From Gordonia jinghuaiqii (GTDB lineage Bacteria; Actinomycetota; Actinomycetes; Mycobacteriales; Mycobacteriaceae): a DNA stretch of 64,000 bases. Below, piece after piece: positions 24,345 to 31,739 of this stretch. The notes below the pieces were generated by a model. That model made no database searches, had not been told where the DNA came from, and worked only from the letters and a program-made list of their open reading frames with translations. The translations under genes were made by a program, and so were the position numbers. The stretch covers positions 1,612,001 through 1,676,000 of the forward strand of contig NZ_CP059491.1 of assembly GCF_014041935.1 (NCBI RefSeq). Reading direction: 5' to 3'. The first letter of the stretch is position 1; every line of letters starts with the position of its first letter.

Positions 24345-25515
24345 CCCGCAGCTCGACGCGCGGTGCGAGCCGGTAGGGGCGACTCGAGACGAGCGCACCC
24401 ACCACGCGACGCAGCCGGGACAGTTCGGCGCGCACGCTGACGGTGTGGGTGTCGTCGCCGAAGAGCAGTTGGCTCAGCCGCTGCGAGGTCAGTCCCTGCT
24501 CGCCCGCATCGGCGAGGAGCAGCAGGATCTGGGCGTGACGTCGCGTGAGGACGGTGCGCCACGGCTCGTCGTCTCCGGTGACGGTGATCGTCGGTTCACC
24601 GTCGAGATCGAGTTCGGCCAGGACCGGTCCCGTCGGCCCCGCCGGACGCACCAGCCATCCCTTGCCGAGGCGTTCGACGACACAGATGCCGAGCCCCGGT
24701 ACGAACTGCCGCATGTCGTCGGTCGGGGCGGCCACCCGTACCGGTGGCGTGCAACCGCGTCCCTCGGCGACCCAGCCGTCGTCGTCGATGAGCAACCCCG
24801 GGCCCTGCAGCCCGGCGAGTTGGGAACGTCCCGAGAATCGCAGATCGGCGAGTTCGCGTTGGTGGGCGAGCGTGACCTCGTGTTCGCCCAGCGCGGCGAG
24901 CGCAGACGTGAATGCCGTTGCCGCCGGCTGCATCTGCAGCGCGGGGCCGGCCAGCCCGGCGACGGCGACCATCTCGCCGGTGCGATGGTCGTGCACCGGC
25001 ACCGCGGTACAGAACACCCCGTGCAGTGAGCTGCAGTAATGTTCGGCGCCGAACAGGCGGCTCGGACGCTGATGACGGATCGCCAGCGCGACCGCGGTGG
25101 TGGCAGTGGAATCCTCGTCCCATCTGCTGCCCTCGACGAGATCGAGACGGTCGGCCTCCGGGAGGATCGCCGACGACCCGCCGCGCCACAGCATCACGCC
25201 GTCGACGTCGAAGATGCCCAGAACCATCGACGCATCATCCGCGGACTGCGCGAACAACCGCTTGAGCGGTTCCACCGCGTCGCGCAGTGGGTGGGCGGCG
25301 CGCCGCGCCTCGAGCTCGTCGCGAGTGATCTGGCCGGGCGCGTGGACGTCGGAGGTGAACCGGTGCTCACCTGTCCGAACCCGACCCCAGGACTCCACGA
25401 CGTCACCGGAGAATCCGGGAGGTGGGGCGGCGCCGGACATGATCGCATCGCGGTTCAGGCGCAGATCACGGTCGAGCACCGCCAGGTCGGTGGTCGACTG
25501 GATGGGCACGGTCAT
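24268..25515 (-). CDS. GAF-domain regulator with C-terminal winged helix
   Basis: 415-residue predicted cytoplasmic transcription regulator. Residues ~60-220 contain a GAF-type sensor with VVESWGRVR and the block STATTAVALAIRHQRPSRLF. GAEHYCSSLHGVFCTAVPV follows, resembling the sensor half of AcoR/NtrC-like activators. There is no AAA+ domain. Instead a C-terminal domain (about 325-400) reads like an OmpR/SARP-type winged helix (LTRRHAQILLLLADAGEQGL, SVRAELSRLRRVVG). Such proteins often regulate alcohol, acetoin or propane metabolism in actinobacteria. ATG 25515 is chosen over an upstream start because TACGAT lies 6 nt before it. The gene overlaps rsmI tail to tail by 77 nt. Confidence 0.8.
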   Translation of the reverse strand: MTVPIQSTTDLAVLDRDLRLNRDAIMSGAAPPPGFSGDVVESWGRVRTGEHRFTSDVHAPGQITRDELEARRAAHPLRDAVEPLKRLFAQSADDASMVLGIFDVDGVMLWRGGSSAILPEADRLDLVEGSRWDEDSTATTAVALAIRHQRPSRLFGAEHYCSSLHGVFCTAVPVHDHRTGEMVAVAGLAGPALQMQPAATAFTSALAALGEHEVTLAHQRELADLRFSGRSQLAGLQGPGLLIDDDGWVAEGRGCTPPVRVAAPTDDMRQFVPGLGICVVERLGKGWLVRPAGPTGPVLAELDLDGEPTITVTGDDEPWRTVLTRRHAQILLLLADAGEQGLTSQRLSQLLFGDDTHTVSVRAELSRLRRVVGALVSSRPYRLAPRVELRVTADQLDVYRAPTGRRRAARHRNPV

Positions 25516-25521
25516 GGCGGG

Positions 25522-25527
25522 ATCGTA
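25522..25527 (-). promoter_or_regulatory. -10 hexamer TACGAT for leaderless GAF regulator
   Basis: TACGAT on the minus strand, 6 nt before ATG 25515. It lies in the spacer just after the pabB stop, so its -35 must be within pabB. Confidence 0.5.
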
Positions 25528-25540
25528 CCGAAGTTCACCG

Positions 25541-26707
25541 TTATCTACTCGTAACCCGGCCACTCACATGTCCGACGATGCTCGCCGCTTTGTCCAGACA
25601 TTCCTGCCACTCGCGGAGTGGGTCCGAGTCGATGGTGATGCCGCCGCCGACTCCGAGTGCGGCGGTGCCGTCGGGAGTGATCTCCACGGTGCGGATGGCC
25701 ACGTTGAGGTCGAGCGCGCGGCCCGGCCCGGCCATGCCGATGGCCCCGCAGTAGACGCCGCGCGCGTCGGCCTCCCAGTCGTCGAGCAACTCCATCGCAC
25801 GCAGCTTGGGGGTACCGGTCACCGATGCCGGCGGGAACGCGGCGGCGAGCAGGGCGTCGTTTCCGGTGCCCGGCGGCAGGATCGCCTCCACGCGGGAGAC
25901 CAGATGCCACACACCGGGAGCGGGCACCACCGACAGCAGCTCGGGTACCCGCACGCTGCCGGTGACCGCGACGCGGCCCAGATCGTTGCGGACGAGGTCG
26001 ACGATCATGATGTTCTCGGCGACGTCCTTGGTGGAGGCGGCCAGCGCGTCGGGGTCGGCGTCGGCCGGAAGTGTGCCCTTGATCGGCGAGGACGAGATGA
26101 TGTTGCCGGTACGCCGTAGGAACGTCTCTGGTGACAGGCTGGCGACCGTCCCCCAATTGCCCTGTAGGAAAGCGGCTTTCGTGGGGGTCGTGGCGCCTGC
26201 CAGTTCGGCGAAGTACTCGAGCGGGGAGCCTGACACCGCTCCGGTGAACCGCGTGCACACGCACGCCTGATAGACCTCGCCGGCCCGGATGGCATCCAGG
26301 CAGCGCTCGATGGCGGTCAGGTGCGGCTCGCGTTGCGGGGGTTGCCATCGCGCGGCAGCCGGGGCAGGGCGGGGTGCCGGTACGTCGAGAGCTGCCAGCG
26401 CCCAGTCCGGCACGCTCGCGCCGACCTGAGTCCACGCACCGTCGCGGAGCACGAGCACGCCGTCGACGAGACCGCCGACATTCGCCGGCAGCGCCGATTC
26501 CCCTGTGCGAACCGGGAATCCGAGATAACCGAACCAGAAGCGGTCCGGGTCGTCGGGCGGGGTGCAGCCGGGGACCAACTCGATCGACGGTGCGATGACG
26601 GCGTCGGCGTCGTACCAGTCGCCGATCAGTGCTGCCGGCGGCGGCAGTCCCCGCGATGTGGTCTCGGCCTGTAATGACCGGAGCGCATCGAGGGCGGGCA
26701 CGACCAT
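25541..26707 (-). CDS. pabB: Aminodeoxychorismate synthase component I
   Basis: Converts chorismate plus ammonia or glutamine-derived nitrogen to 4-amino-4-deoxychorismate on the folate pathway. The 388-residue product has the chorismate-binding domain in its C-terminal two thirds. SSSPIKGT carries the Lys that marks PabB-type enzymes (anthranilate synthases have PIAGT). Also present are VDLVRNDLGRV, TGTPKLRAME and ALGVGGGITIDSDP. The N-terminal domain is short. It corresponds to Rv1005c in the syntenic M. tuberculosis region. It is 13 nt downstream of metG on the same strand and probably co-transcribed. A pabA or lyase partner is not in the immediate neighbourhood. Confidence 0.93.
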   Translation of the reverse strand: MVVPALDALRSLQAETTSRGLPPPAALIGDWYDADAVIAPSIELVPGCTPPDDPDRFWFGYLGFPVRTGESALPANVGGLVDGVLVLRDGAWTQVGASVPDWALAALDVPAPRPAPAAARWQPPQREPHLTAIERCLDAIRAGEVYQACVCTRFTGAVSGSPLEYFAELAGATTPTKAAFLQGNWGTVASLSPETFLRRTGNIISSSPIKGTLPADADPDALAASTKDVAENIMIVDLVRNDLGRVAVTGSVRVPELLSVVPAPGVWHLVSRVEAILPPGTGNDALLAAAFPPASVTGTPKLRAMELLDDWEADARGVYCGAIGMAGPGRALDLNVAIRTVEITPDGTAALGVGGGITIDSDPLREWQECLDKAASIVGHVSGRVTSR

Positions 26708-26720
26708 GCGATCGTCGGGG

Positions 26721-28295
26721 TCAGTTCTCGTACCGCGGGAACACCGGCGTCGGCTTCGGCAGGGTGGTTCCGGCCGCGAGGCGTGTGGTGACCGCGCTGA
26801 ACTGGCGGTCGGCGCCCACCTCGAGCAGATCGAGGATCTTGTTCGACGACTCCGGCATCACCGGCTGGGAGAGGAGCGCGACGATCCGGACGACCTCGGC
26901 ACAGACGTAGAGCACGGTGCCGGTCCGCTCGAGGTCGGTTTTGGCCAGCTTCCACGGCTCCTGCGCCGAGATGTACCGGTTGGTGTCGGCCAGCGTCGAC
27001 CACATGGCCTCGAGCCCGAGGTGGATCGCCTGATTGTCGAAATGCGTGCGCACCGTCTCGAGCAGGCCGTCGGCCTGGGTGAGCAGTGTCTTGTCGGTGT
27101 CGGTGAGGTCGCCGGGCGCCGGGACGACGGAGTCGAAGTACTTGCCGATCATCGACAGGGTGCGCTGGGCGAGGTTGCCGAACTCGTTGGAGAGGTCGGA
27201 GTTGACGCGCGAGACGATCGCCTCGGCCGAGTACGACCCGTCCTGGCCGTAGGACACCTCGCGGAGGAAGAAGTAGCGCACCGGGTCGAGGCCGAACTCG
27301 TCGATGAGGTTCTCCGGGTCGACGACGTTGCCGACCGACTTGCTCATCTTCTCGCCCTTGTTGAACAGGAAGCCGTGCGCGAAGACCCGCTTGGGCAGTT
27401 CGACGCCTGCGCTCATCAGGAAGGCTGGCCAGTACACGCAGTGGAAGCGGATGATGTCCTTGCCGATGATGTGCAGGTCAGCGGGCCAGAACTTGGCGAA
27501 GGTGTCCGAATCGTCGGGGAAGCCGACGCCGGTCAGGTAGTTGGTCAGTGCGTCGACCCACACGTACATGACGTGCTCGGGGTGACCGGGGACCGGGACA
27601 CCCCAGTCGAATGTGGTGCGCGACACCGACAGGTCGGTCAGTCCGCCCTTGACGAAACTCAGCACCTCGTTGCGCCGGACATCGGGGCCGATGAATCCCG
27701 GCTGGGCCTCATACAGCTCGAGGAGCTTGTCCTGGTAGGCAGACAGACGGAAGAAGTAGGTCTCCTCCTCCGTCCACGTGAGCACGTGGCCGGTGTCGGC
27801 GGCGACGCGGTCGCCGGCCTCGTTGACCACGGTGTCGGCCTCGCCGTAGAACGTCTCGTCGCGGACGTCGTACCAGCCCGAGTATTTGTCGAGGTAGATG
27901 TCGCCGCGGTCGCTCATGCGCTTCCACAACTCTTCCGAGGCGCGCTTGTGGTCCGCGTCGGAGGTGCGGATGAAACGGTCGAAACTGGACCCGAGACGCT
28001 CCTGAAGTGCCTGGAAGCGATCGGAGTTCCGGTTGGCGAGCTCCGCGGTGGGGATACCTTCGGCGGTCGCGGTCTGCTGCATCTTCTGGCCGTGGACGTC
28101 GGTGCCGGTCAAGAACCGGACGTCGAATCCGTCGAGCCGCTTGAACCGTGCGAGAGCGTCGGCGGAGATGTACTCGTAGGCGTGCCCGATGTGCGGAGCG
28201 CCGTTGGGGTAGGCGATCGCGGTGGTGAGGTAATACGGACGTCCGGCGCCGTGCGATGCGCCGAATGGATCAGGGCTGGTCAGATCGGGTGCCAT
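26721..28295 (-). CDS. metG: Methionyl-tRNA synthetase
   Basis: Class I synthetase charging tRNA-Met. The 524-residue product carries the HIGH signature as [10 protein letters not shown] (about 29-38) and the KMSKS loop as [16 protein letters not shown] (about 315), followed by the alpha-helical anticodon-binding domain. The connective insert lacks the four-Cys zinc knuckle of the E. coli type ([15 protein letters not shown] region), consistent with the zinc-free MetG form common in actinobacteria. No C-terminal EMAP/tRNA-binding extension is present. ATG 28295 removes an 80-residue Arg/Ser-rich upstream frame. A TAGTCT hexamer lies 10 nt before it. A boxA-like element sits about 180 nt further upstream. 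Confidence 0.96.
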   Translation of the reverse strand: MAPDLTSPDPFGASHGAGRPYYLTTAIAYPNGAPHIGHAYEYISADALARFKRLDGFDVRFLTGTDVHGQKMQQTATAEGIPTAELANRNSDRFQALQERLGSSFDRFIRTSDADHKRASEELWKRMSDRGDIYLDKYSGWYDVRDETFYGEADTVVNEAGDRVAADTGHVLTWTEEETYFFRLSAYQDKLLELYEAQPGFIGPDVRRNEVLSFVKGGLTDLSVSRTTFDWGVPVPGHPEHVMYVWVDALTNYLTGVGFPDDSDTFAKFWPADLHIIGKDIIRFHCVYWPAFLMSAGVELPKRVFAHGFLFNKGEKMSKSVGNVVDPENLIDEFGLDPVRYFFLREVSYGQDGSYSAEAIVSRVNSDLSNEFGNLAQRTLSMIGKYFDSVVPAPGDLTDTDKTLLTQADGLLETVRTHFDNQAIHLGLEAMWSTLADTNRYISAQEPWKLAKTDLERTGTVLYVCAEVVRIVALLSQPVMPESSNKILDLLEVGADRQFSAVTTRLAAGTTLPKPTPVFPRYEN

Positions 28296-28627
28296 AGTGC
28301 CCAACAGACTACCGATCCTCGGCGGGCTCACCCAATTGCGTCCCGGCCGGCTGCTGCCGGGACTGGTCGGCCGGATTGCGGCTGACGTGCTGGTTCCGGT
28401 GGCGCCCAGCCCGCACAGAACTCTCCGGAGGTGACTGGCGTCGTGGCCACCGGTGCCGGCGTGCGCGCTCACTGTTGAGTTCTCAAAGAACGATCTTCCT
28501 CGACGCCGCCAGAGGCGCCGCGCAGCCCGACTCACCCGCGGCCCGGCTCACCCCCGGCCGCTCGTCGTACCCGGCCTCCCCACGCACCGCACTGCCGGTG
28601 ATCGAGGCTCCACTCGCCGCACCCGGC
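28296..28627 (-). promoter_or_regulatory. Intergenic region and possible leader upstream of metG
   Basis: 332 bases with no recognisable gene lie between the DUF222 gene and metG. On the minus strand it holds a TAGTCT -10-like hexamer (28311-28306) near the metG start and, further up, the boxA-like element listed separately. No T-box or SAM-riboswitch-like architecture was recognised. Confidence 0.4.
28471..28492 (-). promoter_or_regulatory. rrn boxA-like element upstream of metG
   Basis: Read on the minus strand this is CGTTCTTTGAGAACTCAACAGT. It closely resembles the boxA antitermination sequence of mycobacterial rRNA leaders, recalled as TGTTTGAGAACTCAATAGTG. It is 176 nt before the metG ATG in the transcribed orientation. 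It also contains overlapping short dyads (TTGAG/CTCAA and GTTCT/AGAAC). Confidence 0.5.
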
Positions 28628-29869
28628 CTACACGAGCATGTCGTCGAGTCGCATGGTGCGCCGGTTGTAGGCAGATAGCGGTCGGCGCTCAGGGTCGATG
28701 TCGGCCGGCGGCATCAACCACGGATGCCGGTCGGGTCCCATCACCACATCCCAGCCGTGGTGGTGCACCTGGGTGTGGCAGCGTTGACACAGCAGGCAGC
28801 CGTTGCCGAGGTCGGTCGGACCGCCATCGGCCCAGTGCACGATGTGGTGAACCTGCGTATGCGACGCTGGCGCACCACATTTCACACAACACTCATCACG
28901 CACGATGACCGCCCGACGCAGGTGTGGCGGGAACAGTCGCTGACTGGTCCCCATCTCTAGCGGTACGCCTTGGTCGTCGATGACGATCTCGGTCAGGGTT
29001 GCATCACACGACAGCTGTGTCGCCGTGGCGTGGGAGATGCTGCCGACCCACGGCAATCGTGCGGGTTCGGTGGCATCGGCCGGGATGGTGACCAGCACCT
29101 GGGTGCGCGGCGACCCGGCGGTGGTGACGGTCGCGCCGATCGCGGCCTGGTCGAGCAGCACCTCGAAGCCGTCGGCCCATCGTTGTTCCCGCGAGCGGCG
29201 GTCTGCGGCTCCGTCGGGTTCGGGCCGGGGACAGGAACGTTCATCGATCATCGACAGAAATTTCTCTCCGATCACCGCGGTCACGTCCGCGGCGATCTCC
29301 ACCCGACCGTCCCCGGTGACGTGTCCGGTCACCGAGTTCAGCGTGGCATCCTCGGCCGCGGGGACACCACCATCACCAGCGTCTGCGATCCGATGCCCGA
29401 TGCTGCGGGCGTGCTCATCGATCTCGGCCGGGGCGGCACCGGAGAACGCCTGGCTGAGCAGTTCCGATTCGAACATCTGACGCTGCTCATCGGAAAGCTC
29501 GGTGGAGCAACGCTTCTCGACATGGGCGATTCCCCGCACGATCGCGTCGACGCACTCGGTGGCGAGGTACCCCTCGGCGGCGCAGTCGGCCACCTTGGGC
29601 AACGCCTCCAGGCTGCTGCCGATGCGGCTGTAGCGGTGCGCGGCTGCCGGGGGCATGCCCATCTCGATAAGGACCCGCCGCGTTGTCGATCCGACCTTCT
29701 CGGCGGCACCGGAGTCATCGAATGCCGCCACGTGGACAGCGATCTGGTGGTCGATGGCGTTGCGCAACAACCGAAGCTCGTCTATCGCAACGAGCGCTGG
29801 TTTCCCGGTGGGGTCCGCCGGTACGTCGAGTGCGGTGAGGTGATCGCGTATCTCGGTGATCGAGGGCAT
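28628..29869 (-). CDS. DUF222 / HNH endonuclease-domain protein (13E12 family)
   Basis: 413-residue member of the multicopy actinobacterial DUF222 family. The N-terminal ~300 residues are helical DUF222 (including PPAAAHRYSRIGSSLEALPK). The C-terminus is an HNH nuclease module with zinc-binding Cys pairs around the catalytic His: CVKCGAPASHTQVHHIVHW, then NGCLLCQRCHTQVHHHGW. In mycobacteria this family forms the 13E12 repeats and is associated with mobile or recombining loci. No target site or partner gene is evident here. The start at ATG 29869 is supported by TACTGT exactly 6 nt upstream and no Shine-Dalgarno. DNA cleavage activity is likely but unproven for the family. Confidence 0.88.
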   Translation of the reverse strand: MPSITEIRDHLTALDVPADPTGKPALVAIDELRLLRNAIDHQIAVHVAAFDDSGAAEKVGSTTRRVLIEMGMPPAAAHRYSRIGSSLEALPKVADCAAEGYLATECVDAIVRGIAHVEKRCSTELSDEQRQMFESELLSQAFSGAAPAEIDEHARSIGHRIADAGDGGVPAAEDATLNSVTGHVTGDGRVEIAADVTAVIGEKFLSMIDERSCPRPEPDGAADRRSREQRWADGFEVLLDQAAIGATVTTAGSPRTQVLVTIPADATEPARLPWVGSISHATATQLSCDATLTEIVIDDQGVPLEMGTSQRLFPPHLRRAVIVRDECCVKCGAPASHTQVHHIVHWADGGPTDLGNGCLLCQRCHTQVHHHGWDVVMGPDRHPWLMPPADIDPERRPLSAYNRRTMRLDDMLV

Positions 29870-29875
29870 GAATTC

Positions 29876-29881
29876 ACAGTA
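29876..29881 (-). promoter_or_regulatory. -10 hexamer TACTGT for leaderless DUF222 gene
   Basis: TACTGT on the minus strand followed by 6 nt and ATG 29869. Confidence 0.5.
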
Positions 29882-30012
29882 CGGGCACATGCGTTCGACG
29901 AGTCACAACTCTCCACAGGGGGCGTCACGCGAATCATTGTTGTTAACAACCACTTTCACTCACGCCCCACCGGCGAACCGCAGTGGACTGTAATGAACAG
30001 TTGTCACATCAG

Positions 30013-31035
30013 TCACTCACCCATGTCGAGTTGTGTGGGTGTGGGCGGTCGGTTCGGTTCGTGCCCGCCGATCACCTCGGCAGTCCGCGCGACCATGACG
30101 TCGGGATCACGCGTCAGCGCAGACAGTGCCGAAGTCGATGCGGCGCCGGAGATCTCGGCGAGTGCCTGGACGAGGCGCATCCGTACCGCCGGGTCGGGAT
30201 CGGTGCCGAGTCGTCCGGTCAACGCCTCGACGATCCGTGAGGGATCCCCTGGATATTCACCCAGGACCTCTGCTGCCTCGACATCGCGATCCCCGACGGC
30301 GACGAGCTCGACGAGAGGGCCGATCGCCGACGGTTCACCGCGGGCACCGAGTGCAAGGGCAGCGTGGCGACGAACATCGGAGTCCGGGTCGTCGACGGCG
30401 TCGCGCAGAACCGGGATGATCTGCGGGGTGTCCAGGGCGCCGATCGCGGCGATCACGCGTCGTCGGACCTCGGGGTCCGGGTCGCCGGATCGTGCTGCGA
30501 GGGAGGATAATCCGCCATCGCCGGACTGGGACAGGGCCCAGCGGAGAGCGCCGGCCACGTTCTCGTCTCGTTCGACGGTCAGGGCGTCGACGAGGGCGAC
30601 GGCGGGCAGGTCGCCGCCCGCGGAGGCCAGGGCTGCGCGCTGACGGAACCCCGGATCGTCGGATCGGACACCATGCAGGAGACTGATCACGCCGAGTACC
30701 GATTCCCAGTCGCCCGGGCCGGCCGAATCGACCTGTTCGAGTCGCTCGAGAAGCCTTGCCTCGGCGGCCATCCGCGCTCGGGTGTCAGCGATGAGATCGG
30801 CCATCAGTGCTCCGGGCGCGAAGCCGGGATCGTCGAGGGCACGCCCCGCTTCACGCAGCGACAACCCCAGAGAGCGCAGGCTCTCCACATGGAACAACCG
30901 TTCGATGTCTGCCTCGGAGTACTCGCGGTAGCCACCGGTGGTGCGGCCCGTGGGCCGCACGAGTCCGATCGCATCGTAGTGGCGCAGCATCCGGGAACTC
31001 ACTCCCGAGCGCCGCGCAACCTCCCCGATCAGCAC
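30013..31035 (-). CDS. MerR regulator fused to HEAT repeats
   Basis: 340-residue protein. The N-terminal MerR winged helix (LIGEVARRSGVSSRMLRHYD and GGYREYSEADIERL, residues 1-70) is followed by a dimerisation helix. In place of a small effector pocket or metal-binding loop there is a long array of HEAT-type helical repeats (about 135-325), for example DPDPEVRRRVIAAIGAL and DPDSDVRRHAALALGARG. HEAT arrays bind proteins, so the signal is probably a partner protein rather than a drug or metal. The obvious partner is the HEAT protein encoded immediately upstream, whose gene overlaps the GTG start (31035) by 7 nt. Both are driven from a strong MerR-type operator-promoter, implying autoregulation. 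Confidence 0.85.
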   Translation of the reverse strand: MLIGEVARRSGVSSRMLRHYDAIGLVRPTGRTTGGYREYSEADIERLFHVESLRSLGLSLREAGRALDDPGFAPGALMADLIADTRARMAAEARLLERLEQVDSAGPGDWESVLGVISLLHGVRSDDPGFRQRAALASAGGDLPAVALVDALTVERDENVAGALRWALSQSGDGGLSSLAARSGDPDPEVRRRVIAAIGALDTPQIIPVLRDAVDDPDSDVRRHAALALGARGEPSAIGPLVELVAVGDRDVEAAEVLGEYPGDPSRIVEALTGRLGTDPDPAVRMRLVQALAEISGAASTSALSALTRDPDVMVARTAEVIGGHEPNRPPTPTQLDMGE

Positions 31036-31661
31036 GCGGTCCCCGCCTCCGCCCCGAAGTCGCTGTCCGGATCCTCCATGAGGCGTTCTGTGGCAGCCAC
31101 GTGGATACGCACAACCGGGTCAGGGTGTGCGCGCGCCGCCCCGAGCGGGCCGAGCGCGGCGTCGCCGAGCTCGACGATGGCCCGGCTGAGACTGCGCTGC
31201 ACCTCCATGTGACCCCGACCGAGTTCACGGGCCAACTCGACGGCGAGCGCGGTGACCTCCTCGTCGGGCACGAGAGCCACAGCCGTCCGCCACGCCGCCC
31301 GCGCGACCTCGTCGTCGGTGTCGTGCAGCAGTGTGGAGGAGATCGAGGGCCACGCCGACCGATCGCCGATCTTCGACAGCGTGTGCAGCGACTGACTCCG
31401 GGCCTGCGGGATCTCCGAGTTCAGCTCGACGACGAGCCGCGGCACTGTCACATCCGCGGGCAGCCGGGTCAACGCCCAGGTCAGCATGTCGCGGACGAAG
31501 AAGTCGGGCTCGATGCGACAGCGTCGGATCAGTTCATCGGTGAGTGCCGGGTCGGGCCGGGTGCCTGCGGCCATCGCCGCGCGCAGGCGCGTCGATGCGC
31601 TGGGAGCGCTCAACGCGTCGACGAGTGCGGCGACCGGTGAGTGAGTGGTCTGGTCGGTCAT
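31029..31661 (-). CDS. HEAT-repeat protein, operon partner of MerR-HEAT
   Basis: 210-residue soluble protein made almost entirely of HEAT/PBS-lyase-like repeats. Examples are LTWALTRLPADVTVPRLVVEL, split across two helices, RSQSLHTLSKIGD and DTDDEVARAAWRTAVAL. No catalytic motif, signal peptide or membrane segment is seen. ATG 31661 has GGAGG 7 nt upstream. The MerR operator/promoter ends about 22 nt before the start, so this is the first gene of a two-gene operon. A role as the signal-carrying partner or anti-activator of the downstream MerR-HEAT protein is a reasonable guess, because helical-repeat proteins tend to pair. Alternatively it may act on another protein whose level the operon controls. 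Confidence 0.78.
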   Translation of the reverse strand: MTDQTTHSPVAALVDALSAPSASTRLRAAMAAGTRPDPALTDELIRRCRIEPDFFVRDMLTWALTRLPADVTVPRLVVELNSEIPQARSQSLHTLSKIGDRSAWPSISSTLLHDTDDEVARAAWRTAVALVPDEEVTALAVELARELGRGHMEVQRSLSRAIVELGDAALGPLGAARAHPDPVVRIHVAATERLMEDPDSDFGAEAGTAC

Positions 31662-31683
31662 CTCCGAACCTCCTTCGATACCG

Positions 31684-31718
31684 ATCACACCCCTTGACAC
31701 AGTGTGAATGTCAAGGGG
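31684..31718 (-). promoter_or_regulatory. MerR-type operator/promoter with 19-bp spacer
   Basis: A perfect inverted repeat CCCCTTGACA, 9 nt, TGTCAAGGGG occupies 31690-31718. On the minus strand its inner part supplies a consensus -35 (TTGACA, 31714-31709). Exactly 19 nt later comes the -10-like TGTGAT (31689-31684). An over-long 19-bp spacer spanned by a dyad is the defining layout of MerR-activated promoters. Confidence 0.88.
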
Positions 31719-31739
31719 TGGTCGTCGTCGGAGGTCGGG

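Noticed and set aside
28296..28627. T-box or SAM riboswitch controlling metG
   Set aside because: No T-box sequence, specifier loop or SAM-riboswitch helices were recognised; only the boxA-like element stands out.
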